Of a DNA stretch of 64,000 nucleotides, positions 47,248 to 54,903 are shown piece after piece. How positions within the stretch are numbered: position 1 is the stretch's first letter; each line of letters opens with the position of its first letter. The DNA is from Variovorax sp. V93 (GTDB taxonomy: Bacteria > Pseudomonadota > Gammaproteobacteria > Burkholderiales > Burkholderiaceae_C): assembly GCF_041154485.1 (NCBI RefSeq), contig NZ_AP028669.1:5396439-5460438 (forward strand). Direction: 5' to 3'. A model generated the notes under the pieces. The model saw only the letters and a program-made list of their open reading frames with translations, made no database searches and was not told the origin of the DNA. Made by a program: the position numbers and the translations under genes.

Positions 47248-47757
47248 TGCAGCTTGCAGCGACGGCTTGGCGCCGAAGCTGATTTCGCCGGACAGCTGGC
47301 CGCCTTCCTCGATCACGATCTTGCCGTAGCGGATCTTGCCGGTGACCTTGCCGGTCGAGTGGATCACGAGCTTTTCGCGCACCGTGAGGTTGCCGTCGAA
47401 CACGCCGCGGATCTCGGCGATGTCGATCTCGGCCGAGCCCTTGAACTCGCCCTGTTCGGCGATCTGCATCAGGCGCGAGTCCATGGTCGCTTCGACCAGG
47501 CCTTCGACCACGAGCGTGTCGCAATCGGTGATCTCGACGCCCTTGAGCTTGATGTTGGGGCCGACGGTGAGCTTGCTGCCGCCTTCCTTGGCCGGCGCGG
47601 TCGCTGCAGAGAGGCCCCCTTGCTGCGCGGTCAGCGACGAAGGATTGACGGGCGAGCCCGAGAGATTGGTGCCCGAGCCCACCAACGGCGCGGGACGAGA
47701 GGTCAACGAGTCGGTGTCACGATCACGCTTGCCGAAAAAGGGGGACTGTGTGGCCAA
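47242..47757 (-). CDS. bactofilin family polymer-forming protein
   Basis: 171 residues if translation starts at TTG 47757 (TTG GCC ACA CAG), which has GAGGAG 7 nt upstream; a TTG 18 nt further up is the alternative. A disordered N-terminal 65 residues (Ser/Pro/Gly-rich), then the right-handed beta-helix bactofilin core at about 65-160: LTVGPNIKLKGVEITDCD, LVVEGLVEATM, GEFKGSAEIDIAEIRGVFDG, GKVTGKIRYGKIVIEEGG. It self-assembles into filaments that shape or position envelope processes. No adjacent M23 peptidase is seen. Confidence 0.88.
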   Translation of the reverse strand: MATQSPFFGKRDRDTDSLTSRPAPLVGSGTNLSGSPVNPSSLTAQQGGLSAATAPAKEGGSKLTVGPNIKLKGVEITDCDTLVVEGLVEATMDSRLMQIAEQGEFKGSAEIDIAEIRGVFDGNLTVREKLVIHSTGKVTGKIRYGKIVIEEGGQLSGEISFGAKPSLQAAA

Positions 47758-47894
47758 TGGGGAGCTCCTCAACAAAACGGCTATCGTAAGAACCCGCTCG
47801 CGGCCTGCGGCACTTCATTGCGCAATAAACGTAACCGAATAAGTCCCGCAGCACGCCGCCAATGCCGCTTCCCCGTGCCCCGGCCACCGAAAAG

Positions 47895-48827
47895 ATGACC
47901 CGATCGAACACTGCACCCGCCGCCCGGACCCTCGCGATCTCCTCGACCATCGATTCGCGCTTCGACAAACCTGCGAGCGGCTGGCGGCGCCAGCTGTTCA
48001 CGGTGATCTTCGAGGCCGACACGCGTGCTGGCCTGCTGTTCGACCTCGCCTTGATCGCCGTGATCGTGGCCAGCGTGCTGGTGGTGATCCTCGACAGCGT
48101 GCAGCCGATCCGCGAGCAATGGCGGCCCGTGTTCAACCTGCTCGAATGGGTGTTCACCATTTTGTTCACGCTCGAATACATCGCGCGGCTCGCCTGCGTG
48201 AACAAGCCGCTGCGCTACGCGCTGAGCTTCTATGGCGTGATCGACCTGCTCGCGCTGCTGCCGACCTTCCTGGTGGCGCTCGCGCCCGAGCTCGCCTACC
48301 TGATCGACGTGCGCGTCCTGCGGCTTTTGCGCGTGTTCCGCATCTTCAAGCTGTCGCGCTATTCGGTGGAATACCGCGCACTGGTCTCGGCCGTGGCCGC
48401 GAGCCGGCGGAAGATCACGGTGTTCGTGGGCTTCGTGATGCTGGTGGTGCTGGTGATGGGCACGCTGATGTACGTGGTGGAAGGCCCGCAGCACGGCTTC
48501 ACGAGCATTCCGGTGGCGATCTACTGGGCCATCTCGACCATGGCCACGGTGGGCTTCGGCGACCTCGTGCCGAAGACGGATCTCGGCCGCGCGATTGCCT
48601 CGGTGATGATGCTGCTGGGCTGGGGCGTGCTCGCGGTGCCGACCGGCATCGTGACGGCCGAGATGGCCCGGCGCGGGCCCGACGACGACATGGCAGGGCC
48701 CGTAGCGCTCGCATCGCGGGGCGTGCTGGCGATGACACCGCCCTCGGCCGTGGCCGCACCGGTGCGCCGGCTCACGCCTGCGGCCAGACGGCGCGCCCTT
48801 GCGCAGCATCGTCGAGGCGGGCGATGA
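47895..48827 (+). CDS. voltage-gated-type ion transporter (potassium-channel-like)
   Basis: 310 residues from MTRSNTAPAARTLAISS; an ATG at 47862 would add 11 residues and neither has a strong ribosome site. Six helices: S1 about 45-65, S2 75-95, S3 105-125, S4 RVLRLLRVFRIFKLSRY with regularly spaced arginines, S5 150-170 and S6 215-240. The pore filter is TMATVGFGD, with F where most K+ channels have Y. A C-terminal cytoplasmic tail follows. The 3' end overlaps the convergent IMPACT gene by 56 bp. Confidence 0.88.
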   Translation: MTRSNTAPAARTLAISSTIDSRFDKPASGWRRQLFTVIFEADTRAGLLFDLALIAVIVASVLVVILDSVQPIREQWRPVFNLLEWVFTILFTLEYIARLACVNKPLRYALSFYGVIDLLALLPTFLVALAPELAYLIDVRVLRLLRVFRIFKLSRYSVEYRALVSAVAASRRKITVFVGFVMLVVLVMGTLMYVVEGPQHGFTSIPVAIYWAISTMATVGFGDLVPKTDLGRAIASVMMLLGWGVLAVPTGIVTAEMARRGPDDDMAGPVALASRGVLAMTPPSAVAAPVRRLTPAARRRALAQHRRGGR

Positions 48828-49362
48828 AGGCATTCGCGTCGGGTTCGGGCAGCGTGAATGTGAAGTCCACCGCATCGCCGTGCCGCACATCGACCAGCGA
48901 GGCGCCGGCCACGGCAGCGATCTCGCGCCGCACCAGTCCTTCGAGCGCATAGGGCACGGCGCATTGCAGCAGCCGCTGGCGCACCAGCGGCACCAGCGTG
49001 GCCCCGAGGCAGGCCTGCGCCACCGCGTCGGTGTAGGCCCGCACGAGTCCGCCCGCGCCCAGCTTGATGCCGCCGAAGTACCGCACCACCGTGGCAAGCA
49101 CGCCTTCGAGCTGCTGGTGCCGCAGCACCTCGAGCATGGGGCGCCCGGCCGTGCCGCCCGGCTCGCCGTCGTCGTTGGCGGCCGACTGGCCACCCGCCAT
49201 CAGTGCCCAGCAGACATGCGCGGCGGCGGGGTGCTCGGCGCGAAGGGATGCCACCACGGCCAGGGCCGCGGCCCGGTCGGCCACCGGCTGCACGCAGCCG
49301 ATGAAGCGGCTCTTCTTGACCAGCAGTTCGCTGTGTACCGGTTGCGCAAGCGTGAAGCTCAT
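48772..49362 (-). CDS. IMPACT/YigZ family protein
   Basis: 196 residues from MSFTLAQPVHSELLVKKSRF. The UPF0029 signature is VVRYFGGIKLGAGGLVRAY (about 83-101), with HVCWALMAGG and DDGEPGGTAGRPML before it. A second small domain follows at about 130-195. YigZ proteins may bind RNA or ribosomes; the mammalian IMPACT homologue restrains GCN2. The 3' end overlaps the convergent channel gene. It is 34 bp downstream of metW. Confidence 0.9.
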   Translation of the reverse strand: MSFTLAQPVHSELLVKKSRFIGCVQPVADRAAALAVVASLRAEHPAAAHVCWALMAGGQSAANDDGEPGGTAGRPMLEVLRHQQLEGVLATVVRYFGGIKLGAGGLVRAYTDAVAQACLGATLVPLVRQRLLQCAVPYALEGLVRREIAAVAGASLVDVRHGDAVDFTFTLPEPDANAFIARLDDAAQGRAVWPQA

Positions 49363-49396
49363 GGAGCTGCCGTTTTCAGTCGGGGCGCGGAAGCGC

Positions 49397-49984
49397 TCAG
49401 CGCTCCCGCTCGAACTTGAACACGGCCGTGCCCGCGCGTGCATTGGGCAGCCAGCGCACGCTGCGGCCTTCCTGCACGCCGAAGGCATCGAGCACGCGCA
49501 GGCTGTTCTTCTGCGCCAGCACCTCGAAATCCTTGAAGGTGCCGACCCGGATGTTGGGCGTGTCGTACCACTGGTAGGGCAGGCGGCGCGTCACCGGCAT
49601 GCGGCCGCGCGCAATGCTGATGCGGTTGGGCCAGTGCGCGAAGTTGGGAAAGGCCACGATGCCGATGCGGCCCACGCGCGCGGTTTCGCGCAGCATGATC
49701 TCGGCGTTTCGCAGATGCTGCAGCGTGTCGATCTGCAGCACCACGTCGAACGAGGCGTCGTCGAACATCGCCAGGCCTTCGTCGAGGTTCAGCTGGATCA
49801 CGTCGACGCCGCGGCGGATGCACTGCAGCACGTTGCCGTCGGCAATTTCCACGCCGTAGCCGCTGCAGCCGCGCTCGCGCTGCAGCAGGTCGAGCAGCGC
49901 GCCGTCGCCGCAGCCGAGGTCGAGCACGCGCGCGCCCTCGGGCACGAGGTTGGCGATGAGCCGCTGGGTCTCGATGTCGCTCAC
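49397..49984 (-). CDS. metW: methionine biosynthesis protein MetW
   Basis: 195 residues from GTG 49984, with AAGGGAG 6 nt upstream. It has a class I methyltransferase fold: [16 protein letters not shown] (AdoMet loop), [23 protein letters not shown], and a late [22 protein letters not shown]. MetW works with MetX in homoserine acylation in many proteobacteria. The GTG overlaps the metX stop (GTGA). Confidence 0.93.
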   Translation of the reverse strand: MSDIETQRLIANLVPEGARVLDLGCGDGALLDLLQRERGCSGYGVEIADGNVLQCIRRGVDVIQLNLDEGLAMFDDASFDVVLQIDTLQHLRNAEIMLRETARVGRIGIVAFPNFAHWPNRISIARGRMPVTRRLPYQWYDTPNIRVGTFKDFEVLAQKNSLRVLDAFGVQEGRSVRWLPNARAGTAVFKFERER

Positions 49985-51156
49985 GATGCACTCCCTTCGG
50001 CCAGCACCTCGTGCGCCACGCGCTCGAAGTAGGAACGCACCACGCCCATGTAGCGCACGTCGTCGAGCAGGAAGGCGTCGTGCCCGTGCGGTGCGTCGAT
50101 TTCGGCGTAGCTCACGTTGCGGCGGTTGTCGAGCAGCGCCTTCACCAGTTCGCGGCTGCGCGCGGGCGAGAAGCGCCAGTCGGTCTTGAAGCTCACGAGG
50201 AGGAACTTGGCGGTGGCGCCCGCGAATGCCGCGCTGAGGTTGCCGCCATGCGAACGCGCGGGGTCGAAGTAGTCGAGCGCGCGCGTGATCAGGAGGTAGG
50301 TGTTGGCGTCGAAGTATTCGCTGAACTTGTCGCCCTGGTAGCGCAGGTAGCTCTCGATCTGGAATTCGATCTCCTGCGTGGAGTAGCGGTAGTCGAGCGC
50401 CGCCGCCTCGCCCTCGACCGCGCTGCGCAGGATGCGGCCGAACTTGGCGTTCATGACGTCGTCGCTCAGGTAGGTGATGTGGCCGATCATCCGCGCGATG
50501 CGCAGGCCGCGCTTGGGGATCACGCCGTGCTCGTAGAAGTGGCCGCCGTGGAAGTCGGGGTCGGTGACGATGGCGCGGCGCGCCACTTCGTTGAAGGCGA
50601 TGTTCTCGGCCGTGAGGTTGGGCGCGCTGGCCACCACCACGGCATGCCGCACGCGATCGGGGTACTGCAGCGTCCACGACAGCGCCTGCATGCCGCCCAA
50701 GCTGCCGCCCATCACCGCCGCGAGCGTGCGGATGCCGAGCGCGTCGAGCAGCGCGGCCTGCGCATCGACCCAGTCTTCGACCGTGACCACCGGAAAATCC
50801 GCGCCATAGACGCGGCCGGTGGCAGGGTTGACATGCATCGGGCCGGTGGAGCCGAAGCAGGAGCCGAGGTTGTTCACGCCGATCACGAAGAAGCGGTCGG
50901 TGTCGACCGGCTTGCCCGGGCCCACCATGTTGTCCCACCAGCCTTCGGACCGCGCCTGGCCTTCGTAGGTGCCGGCCACGTGGTGCGAGGCATTGAGCGC
51001 ATGGCAGACCAGCACCGCGTTGCTGCGCTCGGCGTTCAGGGTGCCGTAGGTTTCGTAGGCGAGCGTGTAGCTGCCGAGCGACGCGCCGCTGCGCAGGGCC
51101 AGCGGGCCCTCGAACTGCATCGACTGCGGAGTGACGACCAAGGGAGGTGACGACAT
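49981..51156 (-). CDS. metX: homoserine O-acyltransferase MetX
   Basis: 391 residues from the ATG at 51156 ([12 protein letters not shown]). Alpha/beta hydrolase fold with nucleophile Ser in [14 protein letters not shown] (about 147), and Asp and His in the C-terminal part (FKTDWRFSP and [13 protein letters not shown]). [17 protein letters not shown] is a family hallmark. It acylates homoserine, opening methionine synthesis; with MetW present the acyl donor may be succinyl-CoA. The leader carries a SAM-II motif and a terminator, and the ribosome site is inside the terminator stem. Confidence 0.95.
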   Translation of the reverse strand: MSSPPLVVTPQSMQFEGPLALRSGASLGSYTLAYETYGTLNAERSNAVLVCHALNASHHVAGTYEGQARSEGWWDNMVGPGKPVDTDRFFVIGVNNLGSCFGSTGPMHVNPATGRVYGADFPVVTVEDWVDAQAALLDALGIRTLAAVMGGSLGGMQALSWTLQYPDRVRHAVVVASAPNLTAENIAFNEVARRAIVTDPDFHGGHFYEHGVIPKRGLRIARMIGHITYLSDDVMNAKFGRILRSAVEGEAAALDYRYSTQEIEFQIESYLRYQGDKFSEYFDANTYLLITRALDYFDPARSHGGNLSAAFAGATAKFLLVSFKTDWRFSPARSRELVKALLDNRRNVSYAEIDAPHGHDAFLLDDVRYMGVVRSYFERVAHEVLAEGSAS

Positions 51157-51161
51157 CAATG

Positions 51162-51195
51162 AAAAAACCCGGCCTCGCCAAAAACGAGCCGGGTT
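51162..51195 (-). terminator. terminator hairpin in the metX leader
   Basis: On the minus strand AACCCGGCTCG, a TTTTTGG loop and CGAGGCCGGGTT followed by TTTT. The T-tract ends 5 nt before the metX ATG. A terminator in this place only makes sense as the expression platform of the riboswitch just upstream, letting transcripts through when SAM is low. The stem's GAGG/GGG is also the only candidate ribosome site. Confidence 0.8.
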
Positions 51196-51215
51196 GCTTG
51201 TTCGCCAACTTGACT

Positions 51216-51265
51216 GTCTTTAGCTGAATTTATTAAGCGCCCGCAAGCTGAAGCAAATCGGCGCA
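51216..51265 (-). promoter_or_regulatory. SAM-II riboswitch upstream of metX
   Basis: The minus strand reads GCGCC-GATTTG (51264-51254), GCTTGC, then GGGCGC-TTAATAAATTC and AGCTAAAGAC (to 51216). The GCGCC/GGCGC P1 stem, the conserved GATTTG and CTTGC, the A-rich TTAATAAA and the AGCTAAAG element are those of the SAM-II (SAM_alpha) family in order and spacing. A TATACT -10 just upstream (51272-51277) would put the transcript start at the first base of the aptamer. I aligned this from memory of the consensus. Confidence 0.8.
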
Positions 51266-51271
51266 GCCGGC

Positions 51272-51277
51272 AGTATA
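51272..51277 (-). promoter_or_regulatory. -10 element of the metX promoter
   Basis: TATACT on the minus strand, 7 nt before the SAM-II aptamer. A -35 is not clear. Confidence 0.55.
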
Positions 51278-51290
51278 TCGTCCCGCCGCG

Positions 51291-51854
51291 CTACCAGCCG
51301 ACGATCATCACGAGGCCGAGCACGAGGAAGATCGCGGCCGAGACGCCGTGCACCAGCTTGATGGGCACGCGCCGCACGATCTTCTCGCCGAGCCACACCA
51401 CCGGCGCGTTGGCCAGCATCATGCCGAGCGTCGTGCCGGCGACCACCCAGAAATACTCCTGCGTGAAGCGCGCGGCCAGCATGACGGTCGCGATCTGGGT
51501 CTTGTCGCCCATTTCGGCCAGGAAGAACGCGACCAGCGTGGTGACGAAGACCCCGTGGTGGGTGGCCGCGGGGGCGTCGTCCTCGTCGAGCTTGTCGGGG
51601 ATCAGCATCCACGCCGCCATGGCGATGAACGAGCCGCCCAGGATCCAGCGCAGCACGTCGGGCCCGAGCCAGTGGGTGATCCAGTTGCCGACCGCGCCGG
51701 CCAGTGCGTGGTTGACGATGGTGGCCGCGAAGATCCCGAGCACGATCGGCCAGGGTTTCCTGAAACGCGCCGCAAGCAGAAGAGCCAGCAGTTGGGTCTT
51801 GTCGCCCATTTCGGCGAGCGCAACCACGCCGGTTGCAACGAGAAAAGCTTCCAT
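51291..51854 (-). CDS. TMEM165/GDT1 family protein, probable Mn2+ exporter
   Basis: 187 residues from MEAFLVATGVVALAEMGDKTQ. It has six to seven helices and two copies of the signature EMGDKTQ (first in helix 1, second in the middle: FFLAEMGDKTQIATVML), which form the cation site in UPF0016 proteins. Bacterial members (MntX/MneA-type) export Mn2+. The Mn2+ riboswitch in its leader supports this strongly. Ribosome site AAGGA lies 13-17 nt upstream. Confidence 0.92.
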   Translation of the reverse strand: MEAFLVATGVVALAEMGDKTQLLALLLAARFRKPWPIVLGIFAATIVNHALAGAVGNWITHWLGPDVLRWILGGSFIAMAAWMLIPDKLDEDDAPAATHHGVFVTTLVAFFLAEMGDKTQIATVMLAARFTQEYFWVVAGTTLGMMLANAPVVWLGEKIVRRVPIKLVHGVSAAIFLVLGLVMIVGW

Positions 51855-51888
51855 GAAAGAGAGGGGTTCCTTGGGCCGAAGGACGCAA

Positions 51889-51935
51889 TTGACCGTGCAA
51901 CACCTTCGGCCATATTCCCGAAGTTGCACGGTCAA
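51889..51935 (-). promoter_or_regulatory. 13-bp hairpin downstream of the Mn2+ aptamer
   Basis: TTGACCGTGCAAC (51935-51923) and GTTGCACGGTCAA (51901-51889) are perfect complements, with a further TTCGG/CCGAA stem inside. The first strand overlaps the 3' strand of the aptamer's P1 (TTTGACC), so the two structures exclude each other. There is no T-tract. Confidence 0.7.
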
Positions 51936-52043
51936 AGGTCTCGCCAGGTGTGTCCACTGCACGCGCCATGTCCTGTGTGGGGCAGGACAAGTCTGTTGAC
52001 GCGGGCCCTTCTCGCGATGGAAGGCGGCTACTCCCCAATGACG
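51929..52043 (-). ncRNA. yybP-ykoY (Mn2+) riboswitch
   Basis: The minus strand carries CCCGTCATTGGGGAGTAGC (from 52043), GCGTCAACAGACTTGTCC in the middle and TGGCGAGACCTTTGACC (to 51930), the conserved parts of the yybP-ykoY manganese riboswitch in order. GGGGAGTAG pairs near GAGACC at the base, and the GTCAACA is the second conserved loop. Such elements turn on exporters when Mn2+ is high. TAGAAT at 52050-52055 gives a plausible -10. Confidence 0.88.
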
Positions 52044-52049
52044 GGTCGG

Positions 52050-52055
52050 ATTCTA
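52050..52055 (-). promoter_or_regulatory. candidate -10 of the Mn2+ riboswitch transcript
   Basis: TAGAAT on the minus strand, 7 nt before the aptamer's first conserved block; no clear -35. Confidence 0.45.
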
Positions 52056-52147
52056 CCTGCTGCGCCGCAGCCAACGGCTGGGTTTGTAAGCGTGCGCTAG
52101 CTTTCCCTAAATTTTTCGAGGCCCTACAGGATGCAGCAAATTACTGC

Positions 52148-52174
52148 TTGCATTTCACGTATTTCACCCATAAT
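52148..52174 (+). promoter_or_regulatory. candidate promoter of the RRM protein gene
   Basis: TTGCAT (52148-52153) and CATAAT (52169-52174) with a short 15-nt spacer, in an AT-richer stretch. It would give a leader of about 130 nt before the ATG at 52312. Confidence 0.4.
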
Positions 52175-52266
52175 GCACGAGCCTCCCTCTTCATTTTGCC
52201 GGGGAGGAAGTTCGGTGATCGGTCAGTTTCGCGCGACTCGACGGCTCTCGTTTGAGTGATGCTTTC

Positions 52267-52308
52267 GGGACTCCATCGCTTTTCTTGCTATGTGTTTATA
52301 GGAGTCCC
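52267..52308 (+). promoter_or_regulatory. Shine-Dalgarno-sequestering hairpin in the RRM gene leader
   Basis: GGGACTCC (52267-52274) is perfectly complementary to GGAGTCCC (52301-52308), which contains the ribosome site GGAG just before the ATG. The 26-nt loop is AT-rich. The 8-bp stem would hide the start region unless opened by temperature, a protein or an alternative fold. Confidence 0.6.
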
Positions 52309-52311
52309 TTG

Positions 52312-52851
52312 ATGGGCAACAAACTGTATGTCGGCAACCTGCCTTACTCGGTGCGCGACAGTGATCTCGAACAGGCTTTCGGACAATTCGGCGCGGTGAC
52401 CAGCGCCAAGGTCATGATGGAACGCGACACGGGCCGCTCGAAGGGCTTCGGCTTCGTCGAGATGGGCAGTGACGCGGAAGCGCAAGCAGCCATCAATGGC
52501 ATGAACGGCCAGCCGCTCGGCGGCCGCAGCGTCGTCGTCAATGAAGCACGTCCCATGGAAGCACGCCCCCCGCGCAGCGGTGGCGGCGGCTACGGCGGCG
52601 GCGGTGGTGGTTATGGCGGCGGTGGTGGCGGTGGCTACGGCGGCGGTGGTGGCGGCTACGGTGGTGGCGGCGGTGGCCGCTCCGGCGGTGGCGGCGGCTA
52701 TGGCGGCGGTGGTGGTGGCCGCTCCGGCGGCGGTGGTGGTGGCGATGGCGGCTTCCGCAGCCCCTATGGCGCCGGCCCCCGTGGCGGTGGCGGCGGTGGC
52801 CGCTCCGGCGGCGGCGGCGGCTACGGTGGTGGCGGCAACAGCGGCTACTGA
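52312..52851 (+). CDS. RNA recognition motif protein with glycine-rich tail
   Basis: 179 residues. A single RRM at 1-80: RNP2 KLYVGNLPY and RNP1 KGFGFVEM are intact, with MMERDTGRS between. Residues 85-179 are tandem GGGGGY and RSGGGGG units, as in cyanobacterial and plant glycine-rich RNA-binding proteins, ending GGNSGY. Such proteins are typically cold-inducible RNA chaperones, and the tail can phase-separate. The leader hairpin and a strong terminator frame it. Confidence 0.93.
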   Translation: MGNKLYVGNLPYSVRDSDLEQAFGQFGAVTSAKVMMERDTGRSKGFGFVEMGSDAEAQAAINGMNGQPLGGRSVVVNEARPMEARPPRSGGGGYGGGGGGYGGGGGGGYGGGGGGYGGGGGGRSGGGGGYGGGGGGRSGGGGGGDGGFRSPYGAGPRGGGGGGRSGGGGGYGGGGNSGY

Positions 52852-52882
52852 GCGCTGCGGCCAGGCACGCACAAGTAAAAAG

Positions 52883-52903
52883 GGCTCCTCAGGGAGCCTT
52901 TTT
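52883..52903 (+). terminator. RRM gene terminator
   Basis: GGCTCC-TCAG-GGAGCC stem followed by TTTTT, with AAAAA before it. Bidirectional in form, between the RRM gene and the convergent SDR gene. Confidence 0.9.
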
Positions 52904-52931
52904 CATTGGGGCCGCCGCCCCGGTGAATTCA

Positions 52932-53714
52932 TCAGCTTTCGCCGCTGCGCTTCTTGCGGGCGCGGCCCTGCACGGCGCGGTCGAGCAGCGCGTTCGGCAG
53001 CATGCGCATCAGCTTGGCGACCACGCCCATCTGCCAGGGAATCACGCGGTAGCTGGTGCCGGCCTCGATGGCGCGCAGTGCTTGGTCGGCAAAGTCCCGG
53101 GCCTTCATGAGAAAGGGCATGCCGTAGCGGTTGCCCTGGGTCAGCGGCGTGTCGATGTAGCCGGGGCACAGCGTGACGACCTTGACGCCGCTGTTGTGCA
53201 GTTCGCCGCGCAGGCTCTCGCAGTACGCGACCACGCCCGCCTTGCTGGCGCAATAGGCGCCGTGCCCCGGCAGCCCGCGAATGGCCGCGACGCTCGCGAT
53301 GCCGACCAGCCGGCCGCTGCCGCGCTGCCTCATCGCCGCCACGAAGGGATGGAAGGTGGCCATCAGGCCCACGTTGTTGGTGGCGAAGGTCCGGGCCATC
53401 ACCTCGATGTCCTCGCGCTGTGCCGTGTCGATGCCCACGCTGATGCCGGCGTTTGCAATCACCACGTCGGGCAGGCCCTGGCGTTCGATGCAGGCGGCGC
53501 CCGCGGCCACGATGCTGTCGGTTTGCGCCACGTCGGCGCCATAGACCTGGTAGCGGGCGGGGTCCAGCTGGCGCTCACCGGCCCAGGATTCGATTTCCGC
53601 GGTGCGCCGCGCCACCAGCGCGAGGCGGTAGCCCGCCTCGTAGAAGCTGGCGGCCAGGGCCTGGCCGATGCCGCTCGATGCGCCGGTGATGAAGACAAGC
53701 GGGGAGGGGCTCAT
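52932..53714 (-). CDS. SDR family NAD(P)-dependent oxidoreductase
   Basis: 260 residues. Cofactor motif VFITGASSGIGQALA (about 7-21), NAG in VVIANAGISVG, catalytic Ser in GIASVAAIRG, and YCASKAG (Tyr/Lys) at about 155. A basic C-terminal tail (GRARKKRSGES). It starts 8 bp after the lptC stop, so it is in the kdsD-kdsC-lptC transcript, in the place where lptA-lptB normally stand. Substrate unknown. Confidence 0.92.
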   Translation of the reverse strand: MSPSPLVFITGASSGIGQALAASFYEAGYRLALVARRTAEIESWAGERQLDPARYQVYGADVAQTDSIVAAGAACIERQGLPDVVIANAGISVGIDTAQREDIEVMARTFATNNVGLMATFHPFVAAMRQRGSGRLVGIASVAAIRGLPGHGAYCASKAGVVAYCESLRGELHNSGVKVVTLCPGYIDTPLTQGNRYGMPFLMKARDFADQALRAIEAGTSYRVIPWQMGVVAKLMRMLPNALLDRAVQGRARKKRSGES

Positions 53715-53722
53715 GCGCGGGT

Positions 53723-54358
53723 TCAGCGCGGCTTGCCGGCCGCCGAGGGAATCAGGACGCCGCGCACCCGGCCGGTCAGGTTGGCAACGCCGCTCAGGTT
53801 GTCGTAGTCGAGGTTTTCGGCGGTGAACTGGTCGGCGCCGCGGATGAGCGTGACCGGCTTGTTCGAGGTCACGCGTTCGGTGTCGAGAAAGGCGTGCAGG
53901 AAATCGCCGCGGAACTCCAGCCGCGGCGTGGACTTGCCGTTGGGCCCCACCACCGGATCGCGGATGACGATGGCGTTGCCGAAGAGCTGGATCTCGCTGC
54001 CGTCGGAATTGGAGATGCCGCGATTGGCGGTGGCGTGGGTCGTGAAGCCCTGCGGCGAAACCGAGCGCATGCGCACGTCGTCGACCTCGACGGTGTCGGT
54101 GTCGGGGTAGTGCCGGCCTTCCTTGCCATGGAGTTCGCTGCGCAGGTCGCCGTTGGGCAGGAAGTTCTTGATCACGAAGCCGCGCATGAAATAGTCGGGC
54201 TCGTGCGTGGGCGCGGCCTTGGCCGTGGGTGCGAGCAGCTTGGGCGCGTTGCGCACCAGCCAGTAGGTGCCGAGCGCAACGGCCGCCGTGAGAATGATGG
54301 GCAGGTAGATCGTGGCGCGGTCGAGCACGTCGCGCAGCAGGTTCCAGGCACGCTTCAT
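53723..54358 (-). CDS. lptC: LPS export system protein LptC
   Basis: 211 residues. One N-terminal transmembrane anchor (ATIYLPIILTAAVALGTYWLV, about 15-35) and a periplasmic LptC/OstA jellyroll (about 60-190): FVIKNFLPNGDLRSELHGKEGRHYPDTDTVEVDDVRM and FRGDFLHAFLDTERVTSNKPV. It links LptB2FG to LptA. The ATG overlaps the kdsC stop (ATGA). Confidence 0.92.
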   Translation of the reverse strand: MKRAWNLLRDVLDRATIYLPIILTAAVALGTYWLVRNAPKLLAPTAKAAPTHEPDYFMRGFVIKNFLPNGDLRSELHGKEGRHYPDTDTVEVDDVRMRSVSPQGFTTHATANRGISNSDGSEIQLFGNAIVIRDPVVGPNGKSTPRLEFRGDFLHAFLDTERVTSNKPVTLIRGADQFTAENLDYDNLSGVANLTGRVRGVLIPSAAGKPR

Positions 54359-54903
54359 TGCCTGGGACCCCGGGCGGCGTCGAGCAGGCGGCGGTATTGG
54401 CCGCAGGCCGTCAGCAGCAGATCGCAGAACTCGCGCGCCGCGCCTTCTCCGCCGCGTGCGCGGGTGACGTAGTTGACCGCGTCGCGCACTTCGACATGCG
54501 CATTGGCGGGCGCGGCCGCGAAGCCGACGCGCGCCAGCACGGGCAGGTCGGGCCAGTCGTCGCCGATGGCCGCGGCCTGCAGCCAGCTGAAGCCGAGCTC
54601 CTCGAGCATGGCCTGGGCCGCGGGCAGCTTGTCTTCGGTGCCGTAGCGCACGTGCTGGATGCCCAGCGCTTCGAGCCGCACGCGCAGCGGCTTGGAGTCG
54701 CGGCCGGTGATCACCGCGGGCGTGATACCCGCCAGGCGCAGCAGCTTGAGGCCGTAGCCGTCCAGGATGCTGAAGCGCTTGAGGGTTTCGCCGTGCTCGG
54801 TGAAATACACGCCGCCGTCGGTCAGCACGCCATCGATGTCGAAGAACGCGATGCGCACGTCCTGCGCGGCGAGCAAGGTTTCGGCCTGGAAGTCGAGCGG
54901 CAT
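54355..54903 (-). CDS. kdsC: 3-deoxy-D-manno-octulosonate 8-phosphate phosphatase
   Basis: 182 residues. HAD motif I FFDIDGVLTDG (about 19-29), motif II ITGRDS, motif III lysine in EDKLPAAQ and motif IV IGDDWPDLPVL. No cap domain, the class C0 form that tetramerises, as in KdsC. It makes Kdo from Kdo-8-phosphate. The ATG overlaps the kdsD stop. Confidence 0.93.
   Translation of the reverse strand: MPLDFQAETLLAAQDVRIAFFDIDGVLTDGGVYFTEHGETLKRFSILDGYGLKLLRLAGITPAVITGRDSKPLRVRLEALGIQHVRYGTEDKLPAAQAMLEELGFSWLQAAAIGDDWPDLPVLARVGFAAAPANAHVEVRDAVNYVTRARGGEGAAREFCDLLLTACGQYRRLLDAARGPRQ

Noticed and set aside
51159-51228. Plus-strand 22-codon frame starting ATG AAA AAA CCC after a perfect AAGGGAGGTG
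   Set aside because: It is the reverse strand of the metX leader; the apparent ribosome site arises from codons of metX, and the peptide crosses the terminator and part of the SAM-II motif, which explain the sequence better.
52570-52850. Short tandem repeats that could look like a CRISPR array or satellite
   Set aside because: They are in-frame glycine codons of the RRM protein tail; unit length varies and there are no unique spacers.
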